In this document: piece after piece, positions 21,906 to 34,589 of the stretch | How the letters are laid out: every line of letters begins with the position of its first letter | How positions within the stretch are numbered: position 1 is the first letter of the stretch | NCBI GenBank assembly: GCA_949316235.1 | Contig: OX438749.1 | Location: 11,674,914 to 11,738,913 of the forward strand | Source: Oegoconia quadripuncta | Lineage: Eukaryota; Arthropoda; Insecta; Lepidoptera; Autostichidae | Direction of reading: 5' to 3' | Length of the DNA stretch: 64,000 nt | The notes under the pieces: model-generated | What the model was told of the DNA's origin: nothing | Databases searched by the model: none | The model's input: only the letters and a program-made list of their open reading frames with translations | Position numbers and translations under genes: made by a program

Positions 21906-24900
21906 CTATGATTGTCGCGCTGCTTGCTTTGGCTTATCTTGATCTTTCCTTATAGAAGCAAAGCTTAAGAGGTTTTCTAGTCCTTCCCGAGATCGCACAG
22001 CAAAAGATCTTCTTAGTTTTCCGTTGCCCCCCTGCACTGATCTAGTGAAAGATTGCTCGGAAGATCTATGTGATAAGGGAAGGGGAGGTTTCTGTGACTT
22101 GTGGTTGTTCTCATTATCAGAGTGCTGTCGCATTAATTTGGGTTTTCTATATTCTATGGAATCATCATCACAGTCTTTCTTGGTGGGTTCAGTCTCTGTA
22201 TCCTTAGGCGTGTCCTCTGGCGGCACATGGTGATTGGTTGCTTCAACAGTCCCGGCGCACGAACATTTGACTTTACCACATTCACGGCAAAGAAACCTTT
22301 CAAGCTGCAAGCAATAAATTTCATGCATTCTACACACACAAGCACAACTAACGACCATGCAAGTTTTAAACCTAATTACGGTCTAAATTAATTTGTTGCA
22401 CAATTTATTAAAATTGCACATAATAATTTAATAAAAATATTCCGAAACTAAATTTAGTTGTCTCGAATATCTCATCTGTCTAATAGTGAGCGAGGTGCAA
22501 TGAAGAGGAATGGCATTATATACTACTTACATATTATAAATATAGTATAATACAATATTTACAAGTGTATAAATAAATGTCATAATAATAATTCCAAGAT
22601 TTTTTATTATAATTGTAATAATAATATTTAAAGCAGGTGCTGTGGATACATGATGTATTGTAATTGTTTTAATAGGTCCGCGATGCGTCAATCCTCATAG
22701 TGCAATTCAGTGAGTGATAACTGATAATGTTAAAAAAAGTATTGTCAAAGGAAAAAATAATAAACTACATAGTATCTGCATTTAAAAAATAAGGATTCTA
22801 CCAGAAACCTCACTAAAAATTATTGAACTACTGTGTAATCTATGATTATATCCCAAAGACTGTTTAAGTGGTGCTTCGAATTATACAAGTACCATAATTT
22901 TTAAATCATTATTTATACATTGCACTTCGGAGGAGTCATTTCACAACCTAGTTATTTAGGTGTATGTGCGAGGTTGCCAGGGTAACGCCGTGACACTAGT
23001 AACCTCACCTTATTATTCATAGCTAAGATCAATATTCTAAATAGATCATTGTCCTTAAATAGTGTCTTCTGTGTAACTCGAAGTTGAGTACGATCGCACG
23101 CAGGATATTGGAGCCGCCATCTATGATTCTTGATCCCTTAATATATAAACAATTTAAATGTAAAGGGCTGCCGTAGGCTTTGTTAGTCTTTGAATCTGTC
23201 TGAATACGAATCTAGGCATTTACTTACTGTCTCCATGGGCAATGCAATGCCCCTCTGCTCGAAAAATTCCTAACATACTCAATGTTGCAGACCTGCTCTT
23301 AAATTATGTAACTGCATCAGTACCGTCATCGACAACGGTTGCCAATTAGAACCCGTCAAATGGCCAAGCGAGCGACGAGACTACCAATTACACGTCAGAA
23401 ACTTGATAACGACCTGTTCGGTGTTGTGGTTATAAATCCTGACTGTTACACTAAAGGTCTCTGGTGCGAATCCCGCTAGGGGCATATGTTTGTATGCTGA
23501 ATACGGACCCGAGTTATGTATGCTTTTAATTTATATATGTATTTATATTATTTACAAAAAAAAAATAATAGTGTAGTATATCAACCATCTGGTATCCATA
23601 ATACAAGTCTAGTTACTTAGTGTGGAACTAGATGGCGCTGTGTAGTAGTACTGATGATATTGATGAAAATACGTAATGGAACCCCAGGTCCTCTAATACT
23701 GACTAGGTATCTACAATTTGTAGATCAAGGGGTTGATCTATTCAGAACATTGTTCTCATGTCAACAAACCATGATATATGCAGGATGAGGACCACATTAA
23801 CTTTTCCAACAAGTTGCGAGGCTCCTTTATGGAAATAATTCCAGCGTCACCATACACTAGAATCCTCAAAAAATATTGGATAATTTCATAAACTACAGTA
23901 GCACTAACTTATTCTTTTGGGTACTATTTCAGGCAGTTTATTAACATTATTGGAATCACTTCATTTTACTGTGAACATTTTAGCCAGCGGACTTGTATTA
24001 CTTGGTTGTATAAGACTGCAATTAAATATAGGTAGTAACTTTTATTAATAAATACATAAATAAATAATTTTTACACTCAATTTTAATGTCTACAAATAAT
24101 ACAACACTAAACATTAAATTCCTTTGCTAAAACATTCTAGAGTGACTAGTGCTATAATTAAAACTACTATAGTTTTAACCATTGTAAAACATATATCTAT
24201 TTGACTCACCCCAACTTTCCTCAGGAGATCTCCGACGATATTTATAGCAGTCACTCGAGACGATGGTGTCATTGCGTTGCCGTTAATTTCTCCTGTTAAA
24301 TTAAAAACTAATTAACTCAAATGAAAAGGAGTTAAGCTCGCCTTTTTACATTTTATATACAATGCATATTTCTGTAACAATTTTGTGTACAATAAAGATC
24401 TTAAGAAAATCCCAATAGCCCTAGATTTGGAATATTGCCACTAAAATTATAATTATTTCAATTTAAAGTTTTTAAAAGTAGCATATGTTTAGGTTAAAGT
24501 CCAGGTGTCTCTGTTCTGTAAACATAATTTAAAAATTTTACTAGATATATGACGACCGATTGGCGTAGTGGATAGGTTGCGGGTTAGAATCCTGCCAGGG
24601 GTAATGTTTGTATGATGAATAGGAACATTTATTCCCGAGTCATGGATGTTTATATATTTATGTATGTTTATCCGTTATCTAGTATCCACAATACAAGATT
24701 TGCTTATTTTGGGACTAGATAATTAGTGTTAAGTGTCCGAAATGTTTATATTTATATTAGACTGTACAATTGTATGTGTAAGGATTATTATTTAGTATTT
24801 ATTATTAAATAGATTACGTGGTCTTAAATAAAGAATGCCCCACAAAACCGTTTGCAGTTTGTCTGTGGGCACTCGAGTCTCACAAAAAGCTATAAATTAC

Positions 24901-27900
24901 CTAGAGTCTGGCCAACGAATTTGCGATCTGAAAAACCGCGGCAAATTTAAAAAATCTTCATGTGGTATTACTAACTACAGCGGGAGAAAAAAGCTTTGAT
25001 ACTTGAATATTTTTTTTGCTTTATCGACAATCAATTTATAATGTTATTTTACTGATTATTTGTTTTTTTTTTACCCGACTGCCCAAGAAAGGAGGGTAAT
25101 GTTTTTCGAGTGAATGTACGTATTTAAGTAAGGATGTATGTAAGAGCGAAAATACGCAGCCCTGGGACAGGGCTATGAATTTCTGACCATTGGGGTAAAT
25201 ACCATGGGACCGTGGGGAGCGCAGGAGCGTCAGCTCTTCAATGAACTGACGTCGCGTCTGGGAGAAGTATAGAGTGATCAGAGTGCTGGCAGCTACCTGG
25301 GCCAGCGCATGAGTCTGGCAATAGGTACAGCATGGCAACGCCGCTAGACTACGTAACATGTTTTCTACCTATGACGCAAATGTATGTTCCAGCCCCCTTC
25401 TTTTCATTTTCTTCATATTTTTAATATGTTTTGTTAATACCTTATAAATGATATCCTGGATTGTAAATAAATGACACCATGCAGAATGTATACAATGCAT
25501 GCACATTTCTATGTTATTTCCTGTAGTCTAAACGCCTCTACCGATTTCAAAGTGCATGGTGAAAAACTAAAACAAACCGGAACCAAAAAATGATGTACCG
25601 ATACATTTTTCCCGTCCCCATGGAAATTATCTGTTTTTTACGTTCCCGTAAAGAAATCCCGTGTTGCCCATTCCCGTGGTAATTTCACAAAATCCGTCTA
25701 TAGCGGACGTTTCATACCTGTAAACTATCTACCTGTCAGCTTCATAGGTCTTCATAGGGCAATTCGTGTTTAGTTTAGTCAGTGACATTTAGCTTTTATA
25801 TGATTGACGACTTGTTCGGTGTAGTGATTATAAACCCTGACTATTATACCAAAGGGTCGGGGGTTCGAATCCCGTTAGGGGCAATGTTTCTATGATGAAT
25901 ACGGACATGGTTTACCCAAGCTATGGACGTTTTTATGAGTTTTTCCCATTGGCTGGATTTATGGTCAGACTAGTCTGGCCAACGGGATTTATTCTTTTTT
26001 GTTTTTATTACAAAACAAATGTATTTGTGTAGTTTTATCAACCATCTGATATCCATAATACAAGCCTAGTTGCTTAGCGTGGAACTAAATGGCGCTGAGT
26101 ATTTGTAGATACAAGGATATTTTTATTTATTTCTATAGATTCAGTCAACTACTATCAAGTTTATAAAGTTCATTAACTTTGACAGCTTAATGATGTTGCC
26201 ATGTGAAAACTTTTAAGAAAATTCCAGGTCGCATTTCGATGGCCAGACTCTAGTTACAATGTCGTCGTATGTATTGAATAAGTATTTGTATAGGCAAGAT
26301 TTTTTGTGTACATATGTGTGTGCAACGTGTACAAACGATGGAAATTGGTGAAGTATACATTTAAAGGTGTCGAAAAATACTGAGCAAACGGAAATTAGAT
26401 TTCTATTTTAGTTTATTATTAATTAAGGAAATTAGATAGATTAGGAAATTGCTTATTACTGCTCGTCGTCGCGTGTACACTATTTAATTTTAACATCTCC
26501 CGGCATAGAAAAGCAAGAGAATCCGTTGTTAATCTTAGGTTACAAAGTTCATAAGGTGGTTGAATGGTTTACGTCAAATAACCTACTTCTTAATGAAAAA
26601 AAAACGAAATGCATAAAATTTTCACTACCTAATGTCAAACAGGTAGCTAGTACGATTTTAATAAAAAACGAGGAGTTGGAGCTTGTGGACACTACTCTAT
26701 TTCTAGGCATTATGTTAGATAAAGGACTACAATGGGGTCCACATATCGAAAGGTTGTCGAAACGTCTCAGTTCTGCAGTGTTTGCTATTAAAAAAATCCG
26801 CTATTTAACCGACGTGGACACCGCGAGGCTGGTATACTTCAGCTATTTCCATAGCATAATGGCTTATGGCATTCTGTTATGGGGAAATGCCGCGGACATA
26901 AATTGTATTTTTGTTCTGCAGAAGCGAGCGGTTCGTGCGATCTACAAGTTAGGCTCCCGAGTATCTCTGAGGAATAAATTTCAGGAAATCAATATATTAA
27001 CTTTGGCATCGCAATATATTTACGAAAACTTAATGTACGTAAGAAAGAATCTGCATTTGTTTAGGAAAAATTGTGAAATACACAATATAAATACAAGATA
27101 TAAAAATAAACTTGCTGCCCATAGCAGTCGCTTACACAAAGTCACTAAGGCCTTCAAGGGACAATGTATACGCTTTTATAATAAGGTTCCAGTAGACATT
27201 CAAAATTTGCCTTTAAATAACTTTAAAACAACCATTAAACAGAAACTATGTTCCAAAGGCTATTATAAAATTTCTGACTATCTGGATGATAAGAATGCGT
27301 GGACATGAACCGCTCGGCAATATCCAGTAAATTCTATTCTTATTTTTCTTTGTCGAATCATAAATTTAACAATTATTCCAAATTGTATTTGTATTGGCTT
27401 ATTTAAAAAGAGCAACCCCTGAGTTTCTTGCTCGTTCTTCTCTGGGGAGACTGCCTAGTGAATAAGCGATAACTGTATGACATGACGATTTCAAATGTTA
27501 TTCTTATAACTTACGAAACAAAACATTTTTGAATTTTGAATTCGTTTATATAAAAACAAGTTTGACTGTTCCTCAATGAGTTTTTTTTTCTTATCTTTGC
27601 TATTTGATTTATTTATTATTTTTTTTATATTTATTATAAGTTATGTGATCGCACGTTCGACGTGCAAAAAAATGTATGATTTCATATAGATAATTCAAAA
27701 ATTAGCATTTTCAATCCACCCCTTCTTAAACCATATTTTAGGCAATGTTATAAAACGTGGCGGCGGAATCCAAGATATACTGTAACAACGTGGCGCCATG
27801 TATCGATCCTAGAAAAATACTCACTGTTTTAAGTGTTTCCAATTCTCGCCTTTCACTGGAATGCCTTTTTCTTGATTACTCATAATGACAGAAGAAAGTG

Positions 27901-30900
27901 CCATTTTGAAATATTACTTACGTTTTAGTGGCGATGCTATAGACGTCTGTGTTTCATTTTCGACTTGAGTTCGTGAGGCATTTGATATATGTCCATTGAT
28001 TAACATATTCTCAATCTCACTGCCATCTTCTTTCTTGTGTGTTGGACTTCGTTCTACTACTTTTAATTCCTGCTTCAGATCTGAAAATATTGATTATGTT
28101 ATGTGAAACATTGCCAGCATCACAATCAGTGAAATATAAAGAACGCGACATGAGTTTAAAGAGTGACAAATATGTAGAAATATAATATTTTAATAATGAA
28201 ACATTTATTTCCATCATAATTATTCAGTAAAGATCGTATATTATTCTTTGCTCATATATCCACACGCGATTTGTATCGCAAGTTGGGCAAATGGAGAATT
28301 TTTGGGACCTCCATATGCATTACGCTGCTGCCCATCACTATCATTAGTCTATGCAGTTACACTTAGAATACCTTAGTCGCCTTTTATGATACCCATGGAA
28401 GAATTGGCTTCATCCTATTCTTCTGTTAAGTCTTAATCTGTTAAGATTGTACTTAATGTTCATTACAAAACATATGGTCTAGAGAACTACTTATATCATC
28501 ATCATATCAGCCATAGGATGTTCACTGCTGAACATAGGCGTCCCTAATAGATTTCCAGAGCGATCGGTTGAAAGTGCATCCAGCGATTTCCCGCGACCTT
28601 TATCAGGTTGTCTGTCCACCTTGTGAGTGGACGTCCTACGCTGCGCTTGCTGGTGCTCGCTCTGATGTGTACATAGGTACTACAAAATAACATTTTCATA
28701 TTTTTGCCAAAACCCAACCTAGTTTTGGTGATACACTGAAAAAAGATGAAACAAGAAAGTATTACTATCCGAAATCATAACCTGAAACCCTTCTTAGGAC
28801 TTTGGGAATTCAGAGATGTTAAAAACTATAACTCACCATAATAATTGGCATTAATTTACTGAAATTAAATCTACACATAGGTACAATAATGACCGGAGTA
28901 AAGCCGCTTTACCCACACCATACCACATTCCAAAGTGGAAATCTATCAATATGAACCATTAAAAATATGAATGCTGTAGTAGGTACCAATACTGTTTTAA
29001 TTAGTAATGCAATTTACCTCTAGCTTCATCTGTAGCCCTCTGTAGCCTCACTCTCAAATTTTCTATTTCATCTACTTCACTTTCTAGAACAGCATTTCTT
29101 TCATATGCCTGATTTAGTAGTGATTCTATACATGATACAGATTCTGATACAACCCTGCAATTTACAAATAATTATATTGTAGAGGATCTCGAAGTGTAGT
29201 ATGACATAGAATAGTCCAAACATAGTATTTCTAGATTCATTTTATAACGAGGTATGGTAATTTCCCATTAATAACCCTTTACTTACCTTTGACCTCTTTC
29301 TAAATCATCATTTTTTTGCTCTAATTCTCTAATATAAACCCCTTGCTTGTCTTTGTCCATTTTTAAAGCTTGCAATTCATTTTCCAGTGCGTTAGTCTCA
29401 TGTTGACTTCTTTCTAATTTGTTCTGAAATTTATAATTAACATATTAGCAAACATTAAAATTTAAACCTCAAATGAACACTTACATTATTTATATGCAGT
29501 ACATCAAAACAACGAGCGTCGGTGGCTCAGCGGATAAGACGCGGTCTCCCAATTTGGGAGGTCCGGGTTCGATTCCCAGGCAGGCCATGTACCAATGAGA
29601 TTTTAAATTTAATGTAATTTAATGTGCATTCAGACTGCTTCTGATCAGTTATGAGCATGTTTCTAATTACTATAAAACATTCAAAAAGGACATAATATTT
29701 TAGACAATACAATAAACCATATTAATTACCACAACTACAGAAGTATGCATAACATGAAACTAAAAATCAAATAGGTGTACAATGGCGGCTATATCACTAC
29801 AAGTGATTTAGTAACTGCTGGATTATGGCTTATTCATTGACCACCATACAAATCACATCTATTACTAAACACATTTTAAAAACAGTAAGCATCTCAGGTT
29901 TCAAGATCATATTTGAATGTGAATACATTGTCTATTCGCCTATAGTAGCCAAAATATAACAATTGTCCGAGCCACCCTTTACCATGAGACGGGCACTGTC
30001 CTGGTCTTTCGCAATGCCCACATCCATATCTGACATTGTAGTATTTGTATTTATTTACAATCCTAAAAGGTTTTCAGAGAATAGTGAAAAAATGACCCTT
30101 CAACCTCAGTAGATCCATTGACTAGATCCATGATGGATCTAGCGTTTTTTTTTTTCTCATATACAGGGCGTCCCAAAGTTATGGGACATGAAGGGGAAGT
30201 ACCTTAAATATCGTAGATAGTGAATTTTGCTCAAAGAAGACTTTATGTTATTTTTAAAAGTTAGTAATTCTGCATTCATAGATTTTCTAAAAATTATTTG
30301 CTTCGGCTGGGAATCGAACCGACTCAAATGTGAAAAAAAAAACACCCTACTTTTATGATGCCAATCGAAAGAATAGCTAAAAAATAATAACTCTGCCTAA
30401 GTAACATAGTATTTTAAAAGAAAGGAACAACGTGAAATTAATCATTTTAATCAAATAAAAAACATACGTGAAACTGCCGTAGTCAATTAAGTAGGTATTT
30501 TTTTGTAAATTAATTAATTAAATGCTCAAAATGTGATCCCTCTTGTCTTACGCAAATCGCCAATCTTTTAATGAGCCCGCTGCCTGTTGATTTTCTAATC
30601 ATTTTATGGTGAACACTCGATGTGATATGGCACAATTCTGTTTGCAACTCGCCTACGTTCTCGTATCGCTTTTTGTATAGCATATCTTTCACGTATCCCC
30701 AAAAGAAGAAATCTAATGGTGTGAGGTCCGGGGATCTGGCCGGCCATCTAATCGGTCCATTTGTACCAATCCATGTAGGAAAACATTCATTTAGAAAATC
30801 TGCTGCTCTCCGACTATTATGAGCCGGAGCTCCATCTTGTTGGAAAATTAAGTTTTCTTGCTCCGCCGCGGAATGGTTTCTTATCTTATCCCTTAAAATT

Positions 30901-33531
30901 TGAAGTATTCCTAAATACTTTTCTGTGTTCAAGGTTCCTTGGTAAAAATGGATTAAGAAAACCCGGTTTTTTAAAAGTCCGCACCAACAGTTGAGTGAAA
31001 AACGCACTTGGTTATTAGTTTCAGTCACTCGTAGGGGATTTTCTTTAGACCAAATACGATTATTGTTGCGGTTATACATACCGTTATTGCTAAAGTTAGA
31101 TTCGTCTGTCCAAATAATATTATCCAAAAAATTTGGATCTTCGAGCAATCGTGCCTGGATATCAAGACAGAAATTTTTTCTCCTTTCTGTATCGCCCGGA
31201 AGTAATTTTTGAACCAATCGTCCTTCAACATAACTCTTAAAACCGTGTTTTTTTAATACACGGTGTATTTTACTTTTTGAAACTCCAATTTCATGTTCTC
31301 CTTCTCTCACCGATGCTTTCGGAAAAGCCGAAAAGTAAATTAAAATACCAAGTTCTTCGTCGTTGATCGTATGGTTTTCTTGCTGTGGTTCTCTTGGGCG
31401 TTTATCGAAACGTCCCAGAGTTTTCAAATTGTTCACAAGCCTTTTCAAAACTTTACGAGACGGTATTTGTCTATCAGGATATTTTACGCCATACCACCGC
31501 AAACTTCTAGAGATATCTTTATCGTTCAAAAAATATGCTTCCATTAGATCAAAACTTACTTGATATGCCATGTTCGCAATAAATTAACACAATAACACTT
31601 GTGTAAGTGAATTGAGACTAAACAGATCAATATCCGAAAAACAAACGCTCGCACATACTGTTCCATTTTCAAATTTAAGAACAACATTTAAAAATATCAC
31701 TTCTTTTTAAAATATCTTAAAAAGTATGCATTCAAACAAACGCTGTCATAAACTGTTCCATTTTCAAATTATAAATTATTTATTTTTGTTTTTAATTTGC
31801 CTTCTGTCTAGCTTACAGAGGACGTATTGAAATACAAGTTTTATCATTTCATCTACACGTGCACTTATAATAAGGAAAACTATGTTAGTACCTATTTTAT
31901 GAAGTGGGTACTTATTTACGAATAATCAATGCTATCTTTGGAATGATAATATCGCTACTTTTCGAACGTCGTCGGCAATAAATAACTTTCTTGAAATTTG
32001 ACTCAATCATTTTATGTTGTTCCTTTCTTTTAAAATACTATGTTACTTAGGCAGAGTTATTATTTTTTAGCTATTCTTTCGATTGGCATCATAAAAGTAG
32101 GGTGTTTTTTTTTTCACATTTAAGTCGGTTCGATTCCCAGCCGAAGCAAGTAATTTTTAGAAAATCTATGAATGCAGAATTACTAACTTTTAAAAATAAC
32201 ATAAAGTCTTCTTTGAGCAAAATTCACTATCTACGATATTTAAGGTACTTCCCCTTCATGTCCCATAACTTTGGGACGCCCTGTATTAAAAACCAATCTA
32301 ATAACATTTTCATTCTCAATCAAATTAAATTGAATCCAGTGAAAATTTTCTCCTAATGTTAATAACAATCTATTCTTATTAATTTGAGCAGTTATCTATT
32401 GAGATTTTATGGTCAATATCATTATCATCAATAAGCACAAATATGAAGTTTAATCTTTTATTAAGAATCACTAGCCCAAACCTAAACAAATACCCAAATG
32501 AAATAACAACAATTGGTGAGTTAGACGAGTCGTTCCTCAGATGAGATGCATTTTAGACAATAGATTCTACACATTTGACAAGTAAAAATGATTTAATTCC
32601 TTTAAGGTTATGATTTCTGAACAAAATAAATATATATAATTTAATTAGAATATAATATATAATATAATTAGAAAATTATAGCAGACTATCTTAAATTTAA
32701 ACACAAGGCACAGTCCACATTTTGTTAAACCATATCAGTCTATTGTCTGCCGTATCAATAAACATTCAGAATAGGTGAATTCTCAAATTTGTTTATATTT
32801 TTCGAATAGCTAAGAATGCTTTTCAACCAGTTGTAGATGATCGAAGTTTTGAGCTATAAACATGATGATTCCAATTATATGATATATTACAGTAGCATTT
32901 TATACTTATGATCAATAATTTTATTTAATCATGAGCATGAGTGCATGAATGAGTGATGTGCAACAGCATCATTGGTGTGGAGCTTCCAAAACAATCATCA
33001 ACCTCCCTGTTAAGGATAGCAGTTAGGGCAAATCCTGGTCATAATTTACAATAGGCGCGTGCAAATTTTTTTTTTAGGAAATTGACTCATACAAATCTCA
33101 TAAGGAAGCTTATTTTCAGCAGTGGATTTGTATGGGTTGTTGATAAAATTCATTATTATGCAATAAGTACAAGGATTAAACTAAACTATATGCATAAGTA
33201 TATACATACTCTTAACATTTCAATCTCGCTCTTTAATCGCTGATTTTGGTGTTCCAAATCTCTGTTCTGTTTTTCAACTTGTACCAATGAAGCTTCTAGT
33301 TCCTTTTCAAGTTGAGCCGAATTCTCGGTGTATTCATCTAGTTCTTGTTGTATGTCGTTAGCCCTGCAATTATTACGCAGAAATTGCGTGAATCATGGGA
33401 ACCAAAATTCGATAGGTAGGTAATTAATTTATTGTCTCATTTAAAACTGATTAAACTCACTTCTGCTCATAATATTTAGCTTTACTTTTCCAATATTCCT
33501 GGTCAGACTCTGATTGTCTTGGAGATTCCAT
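21906..33531 (-). CDS. nudE: Nuclear distribution protein nudE (NDE1/NDEL1 family)
   Basis: Coiled-coil adaptor that binds Lis1 and dynein, acting at centrosomes, kinetochores and in nuclear migration. Seven minus-strand exons join in frame: 33531-33461, 33363-33210, 29423-29287, 29154-29018, 28080-27922, 24292-24210 and 22304-21906, giving 379 aa with GT-AG introns. Exons 1-4 encode the long N-terminal coiled coil; [19 protein letters not shown] and [18 protein letters not shown] stretches match the family. Exon 6 holds the conserved C-terminal [20 protein letters not shown] segment. The last exon begins [16 protein letters not shown], a Cys cluster at residues 253-263, then a low-complexity tail rich in Ser, Lys and charged residues. 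Intron 2 carries a whole mariner-like element. No AATAAA lies between the stop and the MULE 200 bp downstream. The first six exons are secure; the last-exon join fits splice signals and phase. Confidence 0.9.
23405..23645 (+). repeat. tRNA-derived SINE (nudE intron 6)
   Basis: tRNA-like head with a degenerate B-box (GGTGCGAATCCCGCTAGGGG), then ATGTTTGTATGCTGAATACGG and a body ending TGTGGAACTAGATGGCGCTG. The same family occurs at 25803-26106, 46225-46432 (inverted) and 46740-47055. Confidence 0.65.
24551..24756 (+). repeat. tRNA-derived SINE, GACGACCGATTGG type (nudE intron 5)
   Basis: Head GACGACCGATTGGCGTAGTGG, a B-box-like GGTTAGAATCCTGCCAGGGG, then the ATGTTTGTATGATGAATAGG body ending near GGGACTAGATAATTAGTG. 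Inverted copies are at 59655-59897 and 63138-63364. Confidence 0.65.
25070..25580 (+). repeat. Dispersed repeat with LINE-like fragment (nudE intron 5)
   Basis: The outer parts (ACCCGACTGCCCAAGAAAGG near 25074 and CCTGTAGTCTAAACGCCTCT near 25523) match a shorter uninterrupted copy at 51520-51630. Between them, 25160-25330 read on the plus strand gives [20 protein letters not shown], a short match to a C-terminal LINE ORF type. It is probably an insertion of LINE debris into an older repeat. Confidence 0.4.
25803..26106 (+). repeat. tRNA-derived SINE with insertion (nudE intron 5)
   Basis: tRNA-like head with B-box GGTTCGAATCCCGTTAGGGG, then ATGTTTCTATGATGAATACGG, and the ATCAACCATCTGATATCCAT body ending in GGCGCTGAGT. 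A segment of about 60 bp at 25930-26000 is not in the other copies and itself folds (GCTGGATTTATGGTCAGACT). Confidence 0.6.
26490..27312 (+). mobile_element. 5'-truncated non-LTR retrotransposon, RT C-terminal part
   Basis: A single open frame of 260 codons (26526-27308) covers the end of a reverse transcriptase and the region after it. Visible are [20 protein letters not shown], then [16 protein letters not shown] and a downstream [12 protein letters not shown] with [13 protein letters not shown]. These are typical of Jockey/CR1-like LINEs. The catalytic RT motif and endonuclease are missing, so this is a 5'-truncated copy in nudE intron 5 on the opposite strand. The frame is unbroken over its whole length, so it is fairly young. 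Confidence 0.8.
28500..28680 (-). repeat. RTE-type LINE 3' fragment (nudE intron 4)
   Basis: Shares GCATCCAGCGATTTCCCGCG, the CTTTATCAGGTTGTCTGTCC stretch and GTGAGTGGACGTCCTACGCT with 54560-54945 and 62490-62705. Those are antisense 3' ends of RTE-like LINEs. The ATCATCATATCAGCC edge is the antisense of the ATGATGATG tail. Confidence 0.55.
29512..29640 (+). repeat. SINE head, tRNA-like (nudE intron 2)
   Basis: GTCGGTGGCTCAGCGGATAA and GGTCCGGGTTCGATTCCCAG look like tRNA A and B boxes. However, the same head is attached to a SINE body in inverted orientation at 42200-42518, and the downstream sequence does not close an acceptor stem. This is a SINE 5' part and not a working tRNA. Confidence 0.6.
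30164..32283 (-). mobile_element. Mariner-like (DD40D) transposon with long inverted repeats
   Basis: 2,120 bp flanked by TA at 30162-30163 and 32284-32285. The terminal inverted repeats are 268 bp each (30164-30431 and 32016-32283), starting CAGGGCGTCCCAAAGTTATG, and differ at only a few positions. The inside encodes one intact transposase on the minus strand. It lies in nudE intron 2, same strand as the host gene. TA target, IS630/Tc1/mariner transposase and near-identical ends indicate a recent and perhaps still active insertion. Confidence 0.9.
30510..31571 (-). CDS. Mariner-like transposase, intact
   Basis: 353 aa, uninterrupted. It acts in the nucleus, cutting and pasting DNA at TA sites between the element's ends. 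Residues 1-120 contain the DNA-binding helix-turn-helix region. The catalytic triad reads WTDESNF (D156), FQQDGAPAH (D246) and [13 protein letters not shown] (D287), with 40 residues between the second and third Asp. That differs from the DD34D of classical mariner and the DD34E of Tc1, and comes close to the DD41D group. The C-terminus is GSHFEHLIN. The relative at 57910-56851 shares the same motifs and a HFEHLI end. Start chosen at the first ATG (31571), inside the inverted repeats. Confidence 0.9.
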   Translation of the reverse strand: MAYQVSFDLMEAYFLNDKDISRSLRWYGVKYPDRQIPSRKVLKRLVNNLKTLGRFDKRPREPQQENHTINDEELGILIYFSAFPKASVREGEHEIGVSKSKIHRVLKKHGFKSYVEGRLVQKLLPGDTERRKNFCLDIQARLLEDPNFLDNIIWTDESNFSNNGMYNRNNNRIWSKENPLRVTETNNQVRFSLNCWCGLLKNRVFLIHFYQGTLNTEKYLGILQILRDKIRNHSAAEQENLIFQQDGAPAHNSRRAADFLNECFPTWIGTNGPIRWPARSPDLTPLDFFFWGYVKDMLYKKRYENVGELQTELCHITSSVHHKMIRKSTGSGLIKRLAICVRQEGSHFEHLIN

Positions 33532-34577
33532 GTTATTAGCAATTTTGTAACTTTCAGTCAACACACGGTTTCAAGGAGAGACCTTCAACGATTCATAGGG
33601 AACACCACAGATTACTCAGATAATGTCTAAAGGGAACACAATGTTACTGCACTGGTTGAAGGCATGTAATTACAATCACAATAAGTAATTAATATTTAAC
33701 TTGGCATTGAATTTGATAGGTACAATTTCTACATCCAAAATTCGCCGTTGAAACGCAGAAAAATGACACCAAGTCAATTCAAAACAGATAAATAAATGCC
33801 AATGCCAAAATGGCGCAGCGCCCAATGTTGCTAAGAGAAAAAACACTATGGAACCGTTAAAGCCCCGCTACACAATGGACCATAGATGGCCCATCAAATA
33901 ATCGGGGAGAGGTATCTAGCGATGGAAGTTTAGTTCTAAAGGCGTATTCGCTTCGATGTTCTATGCTTTAAAATAAAAAAAGTTGAAGATTTACACGCTT
34001 CGCTTAGAACGTCTGTTACTTGATCAACGTTCGCAGCATGAATTATTCTATGATCGTAGCACTGTGACACCTTCCACACGATGGCCGATGGCATGATCTC
34101 TTAATTCCATGCAGATTACTCTTAGAGCCGTATTATAGAATGTTACTCAACCCGAGGTCTCCGCTTGAGGGCAGATAAAAAGAGACAGCTTTATGTATCT
34201 TAATAGCGGCATCTCTTTCTAACTATGCTCAAACACGGACCTTAGACTGTGCATGCGTTTACAGTCCGTCCGATTCTCACATTTGCACTTTTTAACGGCG
34301 ATGGGCTCACTCCCTGTCACATGTGCATTTCTGTATATTTCGAATTGGAGCATCCAAACGCTAATACTTTGAATATCTCTGACCACTCGTTTATATTCGT
34401 GTCGATTCGGATGTACACCAACTAAACTAAACTAAAACCAGTTTCGGAGTGGTGCCGTCGCATCGTACTGTTCCAGGCAGAACAAGACAGTATTACTTCA
34501 AAACTGGTTAGGTTTCAGTACTCAGAGGTCCGATTATACTAAGTCTATGGTCCAGACTGACTTGTCCTATTTGGTAA
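33532..34577. other. Upstream flank of nudE
   Basis: Presumed 5' UTR and promoter of nudE; I see no clear TATA box or further exon. A repeat end, TCGATTCGGATGTACACCAA with ACTAAAACCAGTTT at about 34400-34450, matches the ends of the foldback at 53728-54046. Confidence 0.4.
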
Positions 34578-34589
34578 ACAAATATGGCG

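Noticed and set aside
29515..29590. tRNA gene candidate with clear A and B boxes
   Set aside because: No proper acceptor-stem pairing, and the same head is joined to a SINE body at 42200-42518, so it is a SINE head.
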